From NCBI GenBank assembly GCA_910579755.1, contig CAJTVB010000017.1, forward strand, positions 28,740-92,739: a DNA stretch of 64,000 bases, given 5' to 3'. The translations under genes were made by a program, and so were the position numbers. The notes beneath the pieces were generated by a model that was not told the origin of the DNA, did not search any database, and saw only the letters and a list, made by a program, of their open reading frames with translations. Numbering within the stretch: position 1 is the stretch's first letter; every line of letters begins with the position of its first letter. Origin of the DNA: an uncultured Acetatifactor sp. (GTDB lineage: Bacteria > Bacillota > Clostridia > Lachnospirales > Lachnospiraceae). Shown here one piece after another: positions 16,662 to 25,791 of the stretch.

Positions 16662-17615
16662 TTAAAACCGCAGCAGTAAAAAGTTTACAGTAAGACCTGC
16701 CGCCGTTCCCATGAGGAGAATCAGATCGCCTCTGTGGATCCGGCTTTCCTCTATGGCTTCGCACAGTGCATAGGGAACGGAGGCGGAGACCATGTTTCCG
16801 TATTGCTGGACCCGGTCAATATAGGTTCCCTTTTCAAAGCCCAGCCGGGGCATTATGACTCCCAGGGCTTTACTGGCCTGGTGGGGAATGGTCAGGCGGA
16901 TGTCTTCTCTGCGGACATCCGCTTCTTTCAGGCATTCTTCTACAAAGTCGGGAAGAACCCGGGTACAAAGGCGCAGAATTTTTATTCCCTTCATGTCAAA
17001 GTAGTAATCTTCCCGATTGTCTTCGGTGAGAGCCAGCGCGGGAAGCAGTCCGGCTCCGCCCCGGATTTCCGTGTCGTGAGCTCCCTCCGACCAGGTTCGT
17101 TGACAGCCGTAAAGGACGGCGGAGGGATCGCTATCTTCGGCCTTGGTAAGAACAGCGGCGGCAGCGGCGTCGGAAAACAGCTCATAGCTTTCCTTCTGTC
17201 CGGGATTCAGCGCTGCGGAGGCGGTGTCCCCCGACAGAATCAGCACCCGGCTGTACCGCCCCGCCGCCACCAGATAGGACATCATGTCCAAGGCGGACAG
17301 GAAGCTGGTGCAGGTGGTGTTGATGTCCATGGCGGGAATATTCAGCCCCTTTGCCATACGTTCGTGGATCAGCGCCGCGTTGCAGGGAATGCCCTGCAGG
17401 GGAGTTGCCATGGCGCACACGATGCAGTCCATCTGGGATATTTCCATATGGGATCGGGAAAGGGCTTCCTCTGCAGCCTTTTCCGCCAGATCCAGAAGAG
17501 TCTCTCCCGGCGCCAGACGATATCTGGTGTGACCGTCGAAGCACAGCTGTCTGCCTGCCAAAGCTTTTCCCATTCCAGCCAGCCTGACCTTTCGTTGATT
17601 TTGCTTATTTTTCAT
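16662..17615 (-). CDS. KASIII (FabH-like) condensing enzyme
   Basis: 317 residues; start at the ATG overlapping the previous stop (ATGA), with GGAAGG upstream. The thiolase-fold triad of FabH is intact: Cys102 in NTTCTSF, His245 in IPHQASKALG and Asn274 in YGNMVSASVP. It should condense an activated acyl group with a second acyl unit. Last gene of a four-gene minus-strand operon that lacks ordinary fatty acid synthesis genes, so a secondary lipid or head-to-head condensation product is more likely than housekeeping FabH function. Substrate unknown. Confidence 0.85.
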   Translation of the reverse strand: MKNKQNQRKVRLAGMGKALAGRQLCFDGHTRYRLAPGETLLDLAEKAAEEALSRSHMEISQMDCIVCAMATPLQGIPCNAALIHERMAKGLNIPAMDINTTCTSFLSALDMMSYLVAAGRYSRVLILSGDTASAALNPGQKESYELFSDAAAAAVLTKAEDSDPSAVLYGCQRTWSEGAHDTEIRGGAGLLPALALTEDNREDYYFDMKGIKILRLCTRVLPDFVEECLKEADVRREDIRLTIPHQASKALGVIMPRLGFEKGTYIDRVQQYGNMVSASVPYALCEAIEESRIHRGDLILLMGTAAGLTVNFLLLRF

Positions 17616-19048
17616 TTGTGAAGCACCTTCCTTTCTATTCGTTTCATTTTGCGGCCCTGCTCCTGCAGGTATGGGGTGAACCGAACCTTGGGAAGAATGA
17701 ATTTCTGATCCCGGGCCAGAATTGTAAATTCCCGAAGGATCTGTTGCCGTTTCTGTTCGCCCAAATCGGCATAGACGGTAATACTTTTGTCCGGTTCCTG
17801 AACCACACGGTATTCGCCGCTCCATTTGGGCCGGATCATATTTGGGGCGGGGACCTTTAAATCGGAGTCCTTTAACCCGGAGGCGGAGCGGTCTTCCATG
17901 GAATTCGTTCCGCCGGCGGCAAAGAGGATGCAGCGTCGGATAAAGTCGGGAAATACGCGCTTTTCCTTGCCGTCTTCGCCGTAAAAGGAAAACATATCGT
18001 CCTCCCGCCCTTCAATTTTTTCCAGAGCCAGAAAAGGACTGCCGCAGGGACAGGGCTTACTTCTTTCCACCAGGATGTCATTCATCCGATATCGGATTAT
18101 GGGCTGGGTCCTTCTTTCAAAGTCTGTGATCACAGGGATAAATCGCCACTTATCCAGGTATTCTCTGTCTATATGTACAATATCTTCATGCAAATGAAGG
18201 GTTCCCCGGGGACAGGTGGATGCCAGACAGCCTTCCGTGCACTGATAGACCTGGTGGATCACCGGCAGTTCAAAGGCCTCCTTCAGGCGCTTTTCGTCTT
18301 CCTTTTCCAGGACCTCCGCGATAGAGATTACCATGCGGGGATGAATGTCCAGCGCTCCCCTGTGTCTTTTTTCCGCCAGCAAAAGCAGCACCGAGGGCTG
18401 ACCTGCCAGGATCTGAGGCTTGAGCAGGGCCAGGCGTTTTGTGTGTTCCTCCATGCCGCGATAGATGTCAAAAAAGTGGAAGCGGATATTTCTGGAGCTT
18501 ACGGCCTGGTATAAATTGCTGTCGGCCCGCATAAAGAAAGCAATATCGTAGGAGCCCATAATGCCTCGGTCCAGAAACCGGGCCAGAATATAGCCTGCCC
18601 ATTGATTCTTTTCCCGGTCAGACACCAGAAAAAGTCCCTGTTGTCCCGAGGTGCCGGAGCTTAAGCCTACGGTAATTCCTTTTTTCCCCTTCAGAAGCTG
18701 CGGGATCCCGATTTTTTGTGAGGGCTGCCGGGGGCGGGATGGGGACGGCTGGAGCTTTGGAGTAAAATCCCGGTCCCGCTCTGCCTTTACAGCCAGGTCT
18801 TCCGCTTCTTTTCGACGGACTCCCGCAGTGTTCAGCTGGTCAAAGTGCTTCATCATGTATGTCTTATCGATTACCGGATATTCCTCCAGGGAGGTTTTTC
18901 CCCTGTAAAGAGGGGAATGTGCCGCCACATATTTTAAATGGGCGGAGATTTTCTTTTTCTGCCAGCATTCCAGAGCCCGGCGGCTTGGGAAGGAGCGGAA
19001 ATATTTGTATTGCAGGTAATGCGTCAGAACCATGAGCCGATCAACCAT
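17612..19048 (-). CDS. Adenylate-forming enzyme (F390 synthetase/phenylacetate-CoA ligase-like)
   Basis: 478 residues. AMP-binding P-loop GLSSGTSGQQG (about residues 129-139) and RYRMNDILVERS place it in the PaaK/CapK/F390 synthetase branch. A Cys-rich PCPCGSP follows, and a C-terminal lid ends in MKRIERKVLHK. Such enzymes activate a carboxylate with ATP to an acyl adenylate and pass it to CoA, an amine or a hydroxyl. Overlaps the SDR-MBL gene by 8 bases and the KASIII gene by 4, so the three are translated together. The acid it activates is unknown. Confidence 0.8.
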   Translation of the reverse strand: MVDRLMVLTHYLQYKYFRSFPSRRALECWQKKKISAHLKYVAAHSPLYRGKTSLEEYPVIDKTYMMKHFDQLNTAGVRRKEAEDLAVKAERDRDFTPKLQPSPSRPRQPSQKIGIPQLLKGKKGITVGLSSGTSGQQGLFLVSDREKNQWAGYILARFLDRGIMGSYDIAFFMRADSNLYQAVSSRNIRFHFFDIYRGMEEHTKRLALLKPQILAGQPSVLLLLAEKRHRGALDIHPRMVISIAEVLEKEDEKRLKEAFELPVIHQVYQCTEGCLASTCPRGTLHLHEDIVHIDREYLDKWRFIPVITDFERRTQPIIRYRMNDILVERSKPCPCGSPFLALEKIEGREDDMFSFYGEDGKEKRVFPDFIRRCILFAAGGTNSMEDRSASGLKDSDLKVPAPNMIRPKWSGEYRVVQEPDKSITVYADLGEQKRQQILREFTILARDQKFILPKVRFTPYLQEQGRKMKRIERKVLHK

Positions 19049-20924
19049 AGGTTTTCTCCTTCCCCCTTTGGTGGGTAAACACCACTTTGATTTCAGGATG
19101 CTCCTTTTTCATACGACAGATCCTGCCCAGGGTGTCCTCATAAGAATGGAAGCTATCCTGGATCAGTCTGGGGATCAGGCGCATACGTGGAACAGCCCGG
19201 ACGAAATCCCTGCCCCAGCAGGCATCCGCCGCCAGAAAAAGGTTCAGATCCGGAATCCATATGCCCAGTTGTCCGGCACAATGGCCGGGAAGCGAGACGC
19301 CGATAATACTGCCGTCTTCAAACAAATCGTATACCTGAGTAAAATAGCGGCATAGGAAGTGCTCCTTCAGGGGGACACCGGGAAGCCGCATCCGCCGGAT
19401 GCTTTTTCGGGACGGGAGAAGGCTTTTAAATACCAGCTTCCGGGCAGAAGGCCTTCGGAGGGTTTCAAGCACCTGCCGGGAAGCGATCAGCTCATAATCG
19501 GTAAACTGGTACAGGCCGCCGCAATGGTCCGGGTGGGCGTGGGAAAGGATAATGGTTTTGACGTCCGCCGGATTGATTCCGTCTTTTCGGAGTTTTTCGG
19601 CGATGGTTTCCCCCGCTTTGACACTGACCGGATTCATAAAGCGGTACAGTTTCAATAAAGGTTTTCCCTGGAATATTTTTCTGGAATAGCCGGTATCAAA
19701 AAGGATATTTCCCAGGCGGCTGTGCCGGATCAGGACGGCGGAGGCCGGAAACTTTCTTTTTTTCCTGGGCATGCCTGCAAAGATCACATCCAGGCGGTTG
19801 GTGCAGCTTCCGCAGTGATATAGGGAGGCTTTTTCCACAAGGCCGGGGCTTTCCGGGATACCCTTCTGCCAGCGGCCATATTCCTGTATGGATTGGGCCA
19901 GCGTCTTTTGGGGCCGGTAGCCCAAAAGCTCCCGGGCCCGGCTGATGTCCATGGTCTGGGCAAAGCCCAGGGTGCAGACGGTGTACCGGGTCAGGGGCGG
20001 TTCTCCCGGAAGCTTCAGAAAGCGGTAGAGCCATTCCAGGAAAGCGGCCATGCCGTAGACCAGGGGGAAGGGCAGATTTCTGTAATGGGGGCTTTCACCG
20101 GAGGCCGCCAGGAATTGCTCCAGAAGCGTCCGAAACTTTGCAGGCTCTCCGTTGGTGATATTGAAGATGCCACCCGGAGCTTTTTCTGCCGTCAGTGCCA
20201 GCCGGCAGGCTTCAGCGGCATTTTCCACGCAGGTCAGGTCAATGAGATTACCTCCTCCCCTAAAGAGAGGAATTCCGATCCGGCTGTTTGCCCGCATAAG
20301 CCTTGGAACCAGGCTGGTATCTCCTATGCCGATCAGTCCCCTTGGCCGCAGGATCACGGTTTCCAGACCTTTTTTATGCCAGTCTTGGATAACCTCCTCC
20401 GCCAGAAGCTTGGATCGGATGTAGAAGTTCAGATTGTTTTCCCCGGGCGCCTGTTCCTCCCGGATGTGATACTGGTCCTTTTTGCAGGTATAGACACTGG
20501 GGGAGGAAATATAAACCAGCCTGCGGATGCCGTTTTCTGAACAGAGTTTTGCCACGATATTGGTTCCGGTTACGTTTGTATGGTAAAAGTCCTCCCATTT
20601 TCCCCATACGGAGGAAAGCGCTCCTGCATGGATTACATATTCCACGTCTTTGAAATACTGGGAACAGGTTTCGGTGTCTGTAAAATCTCCCGGGCAGAAT
20701 ACAGCGCCCATGGCTTCCAGCTTTCTGCCTTTTTCCCGGTTCCTTCCCAGGGCCAGAACCCGATATTCACCGGTCAGTCTGCGTACCAGATATTCCCCCA
20801 GAAATCCTGTGGCGCCTGTGATTAAGACGGTCTGTCTTAAGTCCTGATTTTGAAGATGTGAGCAGAGTCCGGGATTGGCAGGAGCTGCAGGAGCTCCTTG
20901 GGAGGTTTTGAGATTTTCTTTCAT
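19041..20924 (-). CDS. Fusion of a 3beta-HSD-type SDR with a metallo-beta-lactamase-fold hydrolase
   Basis: 627 residues, two full enzymes in one chain. Residues 30-350 are an extended SDR: TGATGFLG (36-43) binds NAD(P), and Tyr168/Lys172 (YIRSK) are the catalytic pair. A linker with CGSCTN follows. Residues 385-627 are a metallo-beta-lactamase fold with HAHPDH (His462, His464, Asp466, His467), LPGHCAGQLG and AADACW as the other metal ligands. The SDR should reduce or oxidise a hydroxy/keto group; the MBL should hydrolyse an ester, thioester or lactone. Fusion suggests consecutive steps. I know of no characterised enzyme with this pair. Confidence 0.85.
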   Translation of the reverse strand: MKENLKTSQGAPAAPANPGLCSHLQNQDLRQTVLITGATGFLGEYLVRRLTGEYRVLALGRNREKGRKLEAMGAVFCPGDFTDTETCSQYFKDVEYVIHAGALSSVWGKWEDFYHTNVTGTNIVAKLCSENGIRRLVYISSPSVYTCKKDQYHIREEQAPGENNLNFYIRSKLLAEEVIQDWHKKGLETVILRPRGLIGIGDTSLVPRLMRANSRIGIPLFRGGGNLIDLTCVENAAEACRLALTAEKAPGGIFNITNGEPAKFRTLLEQFLAASGESPHYRNLPFPLVYGMAAFLEWLYRFLKLPGEPPLTRYTVCTLGFAQTMDISRARELLGYRPQKTLAQSIQEYGRWQKGIPESPGLVEKASLYHCGSCTNRLDVIFAGMPRKKRKFPASAVLIRHSRLGNILFDTGYSRKIFQGKPLLKLYRFMNPVSVKAGETIAEKLRKDGINPADVKTIILSHAHPDHCGGLYQFTDYELIASRQVLETLRRPSARKLVFKSLLPSRKSIRRMRLPGVPLKEHFLCRYFTQVYDLFEDGSIIGVSLPGHCAGQLGIWIPDLNLFLAADACWGRDFVRAVPRMRLIPRLIQDSFHSYEDTLGRICRMKKEHPEIKVVFTHQRGKEKTYG

Positions 20925-22138
20925 GATATTGTCCTTTCTAAAGTATTATCAGCGGTGGTCTCATGGAACAGCGTCAGAGTCTGTTCTAAGGTAACGGCTG
21001 TCAGTTTCTTTCTTTTTTGTTCGTTCCACTGTGTCTTCAGTTCCATACAAGCGGCGGCCTCCCGGCGCAGATGCTTTGGATTTTGCAGGATTTTTCCAAA
21101 GCCCAGACGCTGAAACTGCCTGGCGTTGAGAAACTGTTCTCCCTGCTGAGGACAAAGCAGGCAGGGAACCTGGAAGTACAGGGCTTCATGGATGCTGTTC
21201 ACACCGCCGGCGGTAATGAAGAGAGAGGCGTGCTTTAAAATTTCATTTTGATTCACAAAAGGGCGTACTATAAAGTTTTCCGGGAAGGAGACGGGCATTT
21301 TATCTTTTGTCCTGTCCCAGATTAAGATTACCATAGGCGTAGTTTCTCCGGGCCGGCTTCCCAGTTGTTCTATGACGGCTTCCAGCAGTTGTTGATTGCG
21401 ATTAAAGATGGTTCCCAGAGAAATATAGTAAAAGGGTTTCCGGGGACAGGCGAAAGCATTTTTTTCCGTGACGGTTCTGTGCACCGACAGAGGGCCCAGA
21501 AAAAGATATTCCGGTCCGAAGCCTCTGCCGCCAGGCTGAAATTCCCGGGAAAAGCCGCAAAGATTATAGTCGCCCTTGTTCATCAGCACCGGCAGAAGCC
21601 CTAGTTTTTTCAGACCGTAGGAGGTCTTCAGCTGTCTGCGGAGCTTCAGCGCAGGAGAAACCTCTGCCGCGTATCGAAGGAAACCACGGGAGAAACCGGC
21701 GGCATAGGCGGCCAGGCCCTTTCCGCTTTGCCAGTCCACAGCGGCAATGCTGTAGAAGGCAAAGGAGGGAATTTGAAGGAGCTGTCCTGCGGCACGCCCC
21801 CACAGGGCAAGGGAATCAAAAATCAGGGCCCGGGGAGCTTCTTTTCCGGCCTGGTTCAGAAGCTTAGGCAGCATTTCCTGTGTATAATGTAAAAGAAGAC
21901 GGTATAGCTTTAACAGTTTTTCTCCGTCCGTGGGGTCAAAGGCGGAATGGCCCAGAGGATAAGGGCGGTATTCACAGCCGTTTCCTTCGATTACTTCCCG
22001 AAATGGGGGCAGGGAGTAGTAAATAATTCGAAATCCTTTTTCACACAGTCGCTTTGTCAGATAAAGATTGGAATGGATATGGCCGTAGGCGGGGATTCCG
22101 TAAAAAAGGATGGTTTTTCCATTCATGTAATGATTCAT
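20921..22138 (-). CDS. GT1 (MGT/UGT-type) glycosyltransferase
   Basis: 405 residues with the two-Rossmann GT-B layout. N-terminal GIPAYGHIHSNLYL (about 14-27) matches acceptor-side GT1 motifs. The C-terminal sugar-nucleotide signature runs from PFVNQNEIL through ITAGGVNSIHEAL to PQQGEQFLNA. Enzymes of this family put a sugar on lipids, macrolides or terpenoids. First gene of the four-gene operon and overlapping the SDR-MBL gene by 4 bases, it would glycosylate the product made by the other enzymes. Confidence 0.85.
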   Translation of the reverse strand: MNHYMNGKTILFYGIPAYGHIHSNLYLTKRLCEKGFRIIYYSLPPFREVIEGNGCEYRPYPLGHSAFDPTDGEKLLKLYRLLLHYTQEMLPKLLNQAGKEAPRALIFDSLALWGRAAGQLLQIPSFAFYSIAAVDWQSGKGLAAYAAGFSRGFLRYAAEVSPALKLRRQLKTSYGLKKLGLLPVLMNKGDYNLCGFSREFQPGGRGFGPEYLFLGPLSVHRTVTEKNAFACPRKPFYYISLGTIFNRNQQLLEAVIEQLGSRPGETTPMVILIWDRTKDKMPVSFPENFIVRPFVNQNEILKHASLFITAGGVNSIHEALYFQVPCLLCPQQGEQFLNARQFQRLGFGKILQNPKHLRREAAACMELKTQWNEQKRKKLTAVTLEQTLTLFHETTADNTLERTIS

Positions 22139-22185
22139 AAAACGGCGCTCCCTTCGTTAAGCCGTCAAATTTGTAGCTTATATTT

Positions 22186-22237
22186 ATCCTAGACGCTTCA
22201 GACAATTTCGTCAATCCTTCTTTCCACACTGTGGAAA
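22186..22237. promoter_or_regulatory. Divergent promoter region with a 17-base palindrome
   Basis: For the minus-strand operon, TTGACG (22214-22209) and TAGGAT (22191-22186) are spaced by 17. A perfect palindrome TTTCCACACTGTGGAAA (22221-22237) lies just upstream. On the plus strand TAAAAT with a weak TTTCCA -35 inside the palindrome could serve tldD. A protein bound there could affect both directions. No local regulator gene is evident. Confidence 0.55.
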
Positions 22238-22311
22238 TTATGGTAAAATTGGACTGCCAAGGGATTTCAGGGTTTAAAATGAGGGATCTGTTTCGGCAGA
22301 AGGGAGTTAAT

Positions 22312-23742
22312 ATGAAGGTTCAGGGAAGTAAGTTTATTCAGGAAAAAAGGCCTTTGCTGTCTGAACTGCTGGCCAGACTTTTGGACTGTTATCCTTATGC
22401 GTCCATACTGGCGGTGGATTCCAGGTCAAAGGTTTATGCCGTATCCAAAAGGAATATGAGCGCAGGGGAGGGTAGTCTGGGCACTGCAAGAGGATTTGTG
22501 GCAAAGGTGTCTGACGGAAAGCATTATGCGGAGTATTCCTTTAATATGATCTCGGAGGAAGAGCTGGATTCAATTGTGGAAAAAATCGGGGAGCTGGTGG
22601 AATCGTCAGACCGGCTGCTTCTCCCGGGCATGGAGGAAAGTGAATATTTGATCCCTGAAGAGGAAAGGACTGTGTTTACAGGCAGTACGGATTATAAGAT
22701 TGATCCGCAAGCCATGGGAGACGAGGCCATTCTGGAGCATCTGCGGGGAATTAAGGAAAAGGGACTGGCATTTGACGACAAGATTCTGGATTGTACAGTC
22801 AGATGTGAATATCAGAAATATTCGAAACTGTTTCTGTCCAGAGACAAGGATATGGAGCAGAATGTCATGTGGATGACCGGAGTCACAGCCTTTGCGGCGG
22901 CAAGGGGAGAGGAGATTAAGGACTATTATATGTCCTATTCCAATCTGGGCGGCGCTGAATTGCTTTCCCGGATGGAGGCCGATGTAGAGAAAGGAGCCAA
23001 AGTCACGCTGGAGCTGCTGGACAGCGAGCCTATGGTGCCAGGTGAGTACGACTGTATCTGTGCGCCGGATGTTACGGGCATGATCGTGCACGAGGCTTTT
23101 GGCCATGGCGTGGAGATGGACATGTTTGTGAAAAAAAGGGCTCTGGCCCAGAAGTATGTGGGAGAGTATGTGGCCTCCAGTCTGGTCACCATGCATGACG
23201 GCGCATCTGCGGCTTCTGAGACAGCCACTTACTTTTTTGACGACGAAGGTACCATGGCCCATGATACTGTGGTTATTGACAAGGGAGTCCTGAAGCAGGG
23301 AATCAGTGATCTGCAGTCAGCTCTTATTCTGGGGACGGAGCCTACCGGAAACGGCAGAAGGGAAAGCTATCGCAGAAAAGCATACACACGAATGACAAAC
23401 ACCTATTTTGAAGGCGGGAAGGATACGGTGGAGGATATGATTGCCTCTGTGGATTACGGTTTCCTTCTTGAAAATCCCAGCAGCGGTATGGAGGATCCTA
23501 AAAACTGGGGCATTCAGTGCATGGTGAACATAGCCAGAGAGATTCGTGGCGGAAAGCTCACAGGAAAGATATTCTCCCCTATCGTCCTTACCGGGTATGT
23601 GCCGGATCTGCTGAAATCCATATCCATGATGTCGGCAGATGCGGAGCTGAACGGCGGAGGCATGTGCGGAAAGGGCTACAAGGAGTGGGTCAAGGTATCG
23701 GACGGCGGCCCTTATATCAAGGCCAGGATCCGATTGGGATAG
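22312..23742 (+). CDS. tldD: TldD family metalloprotease subunit
   Basis: 476 residues from the ATG behind GAAGGGAG. The TldD motif HExxxH is present as HEAFGH at 260-265 with GVEMDMF after it, and the C-terminal GGMCGKGYK is typical. In Escherichia coli TldD and TldE form a heterodimer that degrades unfolded peptides and trims microcin B17 leader and CcdA; TldD carries the metal site. The partner is the next gene. No microcin-like precursor was found next to it. Confidence 0.9.
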   Translation: MKVQGSKFIQEKRPLLSELLARLLDCYPYASILAVDSRSKVYAVSKRNMSAGEGSLGTARGFVAKVSDGKHYAEYSFNMISEEELDSIVEKIGELVESSDRLLLPGMEESEYLIPEEERTVFTGSTDYKIDPQAMGDEAILEHLRGIKEKGLAFDDKILDCTVRCEYQKYSKLFLSRDKDMEQNVMWMTGVTAFAAARGEEIKDYYMSYSNLGGAELLSRMEADVEKGAKVTLELLDSEPMVPGEYDCICAPDVTGMIVHEAFGHGVEMDMFVKKRALAQKYVGEYVASSLVTMHDGASAASETATYFFDDEGTMAHDTVVIDKGVLKQGISDLQSALILGTEPTGNGRRESYRRKAYTRMTNTYFEGGKDTVEDMIASVDYGFLLENPSSGMEDPKNWGIQCMVNIAREIRGGKLTGKIFSPIVLTGYVPDLLKSISMMSADAELNGGGMCGKGYKEWVKVSDGGPYIKARIRLG

Positions 23743-23813
23743 ATATGGAAGGATTCACAGGCGAAAAGCGGGACATTTAAAGAAGGTATATTCAGGAAAG
23801 GCAGGTATATATT

Positions 23814-25088
23814 TTGATCGGACAGATTAAGACTGCGTTGGATCAGTCAGGGATTGAGGCATATCGGATCGCGGAAAGTGTCCAGGAATCACTGGAATGC
23901 TTTTTTATACGTAAAAGACTGGATCAGAAAAGAAGGACCTATTTGATTGATTATTCTGTGACGGTATTTCGCCCTTTTGAAAAGGACGGACAGAAAATGC
24001 TGGGTTCTTCCACCGTGAATATTCATCCGGGAATGGAAGAGAAGGAGATGCTGGATATTTTGCAGGGCGCGTACAGCGCGGCGGCGCTGGTCTGCAACCC
24101 TTATTATGAGCTTACCAGAGGGAAAAAAGAAGAGATGGCTCCTGCAAAAGGCCGCTTTGCCGGGCAGGATCTGGAGGAAAGCACCAGGCAGATGGTGGAG
24201 GCGCTGTATGCGGCGGATACTGCAGAAGAGGTATTTATCAATTCTGCGGAAGTATTTGCCAAACGTGTGGTGAAGCGCATTGTGAATTCCCGGGGAGTGG
24301 ATGTGAGCTATGAAACCTGCCAGGTGTCGGGGGAATATGTAGTTCAGTGTCCTAAGCCTCAGGATGTGGAGACCTATCATCAGTTTGCATATCGGGATGC
24401 ACAGACAGAGGAACTGCGCCGCCAGGTGGAAGAGGCGCTTTCCATGACACAGGCAAGGGCGAAGGCCGTAAAAGCGCCGAAAGCGGGAGAGTATACGGTG
24501 ATTCTTTCCGGCAGGCAGGTCCGGGAGGTCTTAAGCTATTATCTTGTCCGTTCTCAGACCGGCATGGTCTATCAGAAATATTCCAATTATGAGATCGGAG
24601 CGCCGATACAGGGACAGGAGATTTCGGGAGATGCCGTTACTATTGAACTGAAGGCAAAGGAGCCCTACAGTGAGGAGGGAATTCCTATGAAGGACCGGAT
24701 CTTGATGGAGAAGGGAACTCTGAAGACGCTTCATGGGGGAAGCCGGTTTGCTTATTATCTGGGAATAGAGCCCACAGGAGACTACAGAAGTATTTGGGTT
24801 CATGAGGGCAGCCGTACTCTGGAAGAAATGAAATCGGAGCCGTATCTGCACATTGTAAGCTTTTCCGATTTTCAGATGGATGGCTTTTCCGGATATTTTG
24901 GAGGAGAGATCCGACTGGCCTTTTGGTACGACGGCGAGACAGTGACGCCGGTGACAGGAGGCTCCGTCAACGGAAGTATACTGGAGGCACAGGGGCGAAT
25001 GACCTTTTCCAAGGAACGTTATCGGGACGAAAATTATGATGGTCCCTGCGCCGTTCGGATTGAAGGCGTAAAGGTAGCCGGGGAGTGA
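23814..25088 (+). CDS. TldE/PmbA family partner subunit
   Basis: 424 residues, TTG start behind GGAAAGGCAGG. Same fold family as TldD but without HExxxH, as expected for TldE/PmbA. C-terminal GGEIRLAFWYDGE and VTGGSVNGSI are family features. Lies 71 bases after tldD; the two proteins should form the cytoplasmic heterodimeric protease. Confidence 0.88.
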   Translation: MIGQIKTALDQSGIEAYRIAESVQESLECFFIRKRLDQKRRTYLIDYSVTVFRPFEKDGQKMLGSSTVNIHPGMEEKEMLDILQGAYSAAALVCNPYYELTRGKKEEMAPAKGRFAGQDLEESTRQMVEALYAADTAEEVFINSAEVFAKRVVKRIVNSRGVDVSYETCQVSGEYVVQCPKPQDVETYHQFAYRDAQTEELRRQVEEALSMTQARAKAVKAPKAGEYTVILSGRQVREVLSYYLVRSQTGMVYQKYSNYEIGAPIQGQEISGDAVTIELKAKEPYSEEGIPMKDRILMEKGTLKTLHGGSRFAYYLGIEPTGDYRSIWVHEGSRTLEEMKSEPYLHIVSFSDFQMDGFSGYFGGEIRLAFWYDGETVTPVTGGSVNGSILEAQGRMTFSKERYRDENYDGPCAVRIEGVKVAGE

Positions 25089-25091
25089 GCC

Positions 25092-25121
25092 GCCTTTTAC
25101 AGCCTTTTACAGCCTTTTACA
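25092..25121. repeat. Three tandem copies of a 10-base unit
   Basis: GCCTTTTACA is repeated three times head to tail between the PmbA stop and the stop of the convergent DUF5721 gene, whose TAA lies in the last copy. Probably slippage; no clear function. Confidence 0.7.
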
Positions 25122-25617
25122 GGCTTTCATAGGCGATGCCTTTTTTCTCCAGGTATTTTTTCAGGGCTTTGTCCCAGATATTGTCGGCCTCTTTGGACAT
25201 GACAAAGGTATGATAGGCGGTTCCGGTGGTGAGTGTTGCCCTGGAACCGTCATAACGTATATTCAAAACCAGAGCTTTAACCTGGGAGGGATCCGTATCG
25301 CAATTCTCCTTTTGCAGCAGGGCGGAAGCCTTTTCGGGCATCAGGTGCAGTACGAAACGGAAAAACAGAGGCGTGCGCTTCCCCTTGATCAGGTCAAAGC
25401 ACAGCCCCTTGATTTCGTTCCAGGGACGAAACTCAAGGGCGGGGACTTCGGATTCCTGTTCCTGTCCGCTGAAAAACTCCTGATTGATGCGTCCGTCTAT
25501 GGTAAAGGTATTGGCGGTGCCGATAACGGCTTCCTCCAGCAGAAAAACATCAAAGGTATCTGAGATCAGAAGCTGACTCATAAAATTTTTCATGGAAGTA
25601 ATTTGTAATGCTGTCAT
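25117..25617 (-). CDS. DUF5721 family protein
   Basis: 166 residues, start at the ATG behind AAGGAGAAAT. The opening (MTALQITSMKNFMSQLLI, DTFDVFLLEEA, TFTIDGRINQEFF) follows DUF5721, a family common in Lachnospiraceae with no known role. No membrane segment. Convergent with the tldD/pmbA pair. Confidence 0.75.
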   Translation of the reverse strand: MTALQITSMKNFMSQLLISDTFDVFLLEEAVIGTANTFTIDGRINQEFFSGQEQESEVPALEFRPWNEIKGLCFDLIKGKRTPLFFRFVLHLMPEKASALLQKENCDTDPSQVKALVLNIRYDGSRATLTTGTAYHTFVMSKEADNIWDKALKKYLEKKGIAYESL

Positions 25618-25791
25618 ATTTCTCCTTTGCGCTGCTTTGTATGTTTTCGGATTAAAATCACCGACAGTATAGCAACTATAATTGTCATTGGGGCGCCCGG
25701 CAAACCGCAATGTTCCTTCCCATTTCATGCCGGCCTTTTCCTGCATTTTTCCGGAAGCCGGTTCACCGGTGCATATGCCTGCTGTATGCAA
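25618..25791 (-). pseudogene. C-terminal remnant of a GNAT acetyltransferase
   Basis: In frame with and directly upstream of the DUF5721 start, 58 codons spell PASGKMQEKAGMKWEGTLR, the C-terminal motif of RimJ/RimL-type GNAT acetyltransferases. The acetyl-CoA-binding core is missing. It is a leftover of a deleted gene rather than an extension of DUF5721, which has its own ribosome site. Confidence 0.5.

Noticed and set aside
16662..17615. SpoVAD partner of the neighbouring spoVAE
   Set aside because: Shares only the thiolase fold; it is on the opposite strand, has the full FabH catalytic triad and is coupled to a ligase gene.
22312..25088. Microcin or lasso-type peptide cluster around tldD/pmbA
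   Set aside because: No small precursor gene, cyclase or exporter was found in the flanking DNA.
25092..25121. CRISPR-like repeat
   Set aside because: Only three contiguous 10-base units without spacers and no cas genes anywhere in the window.
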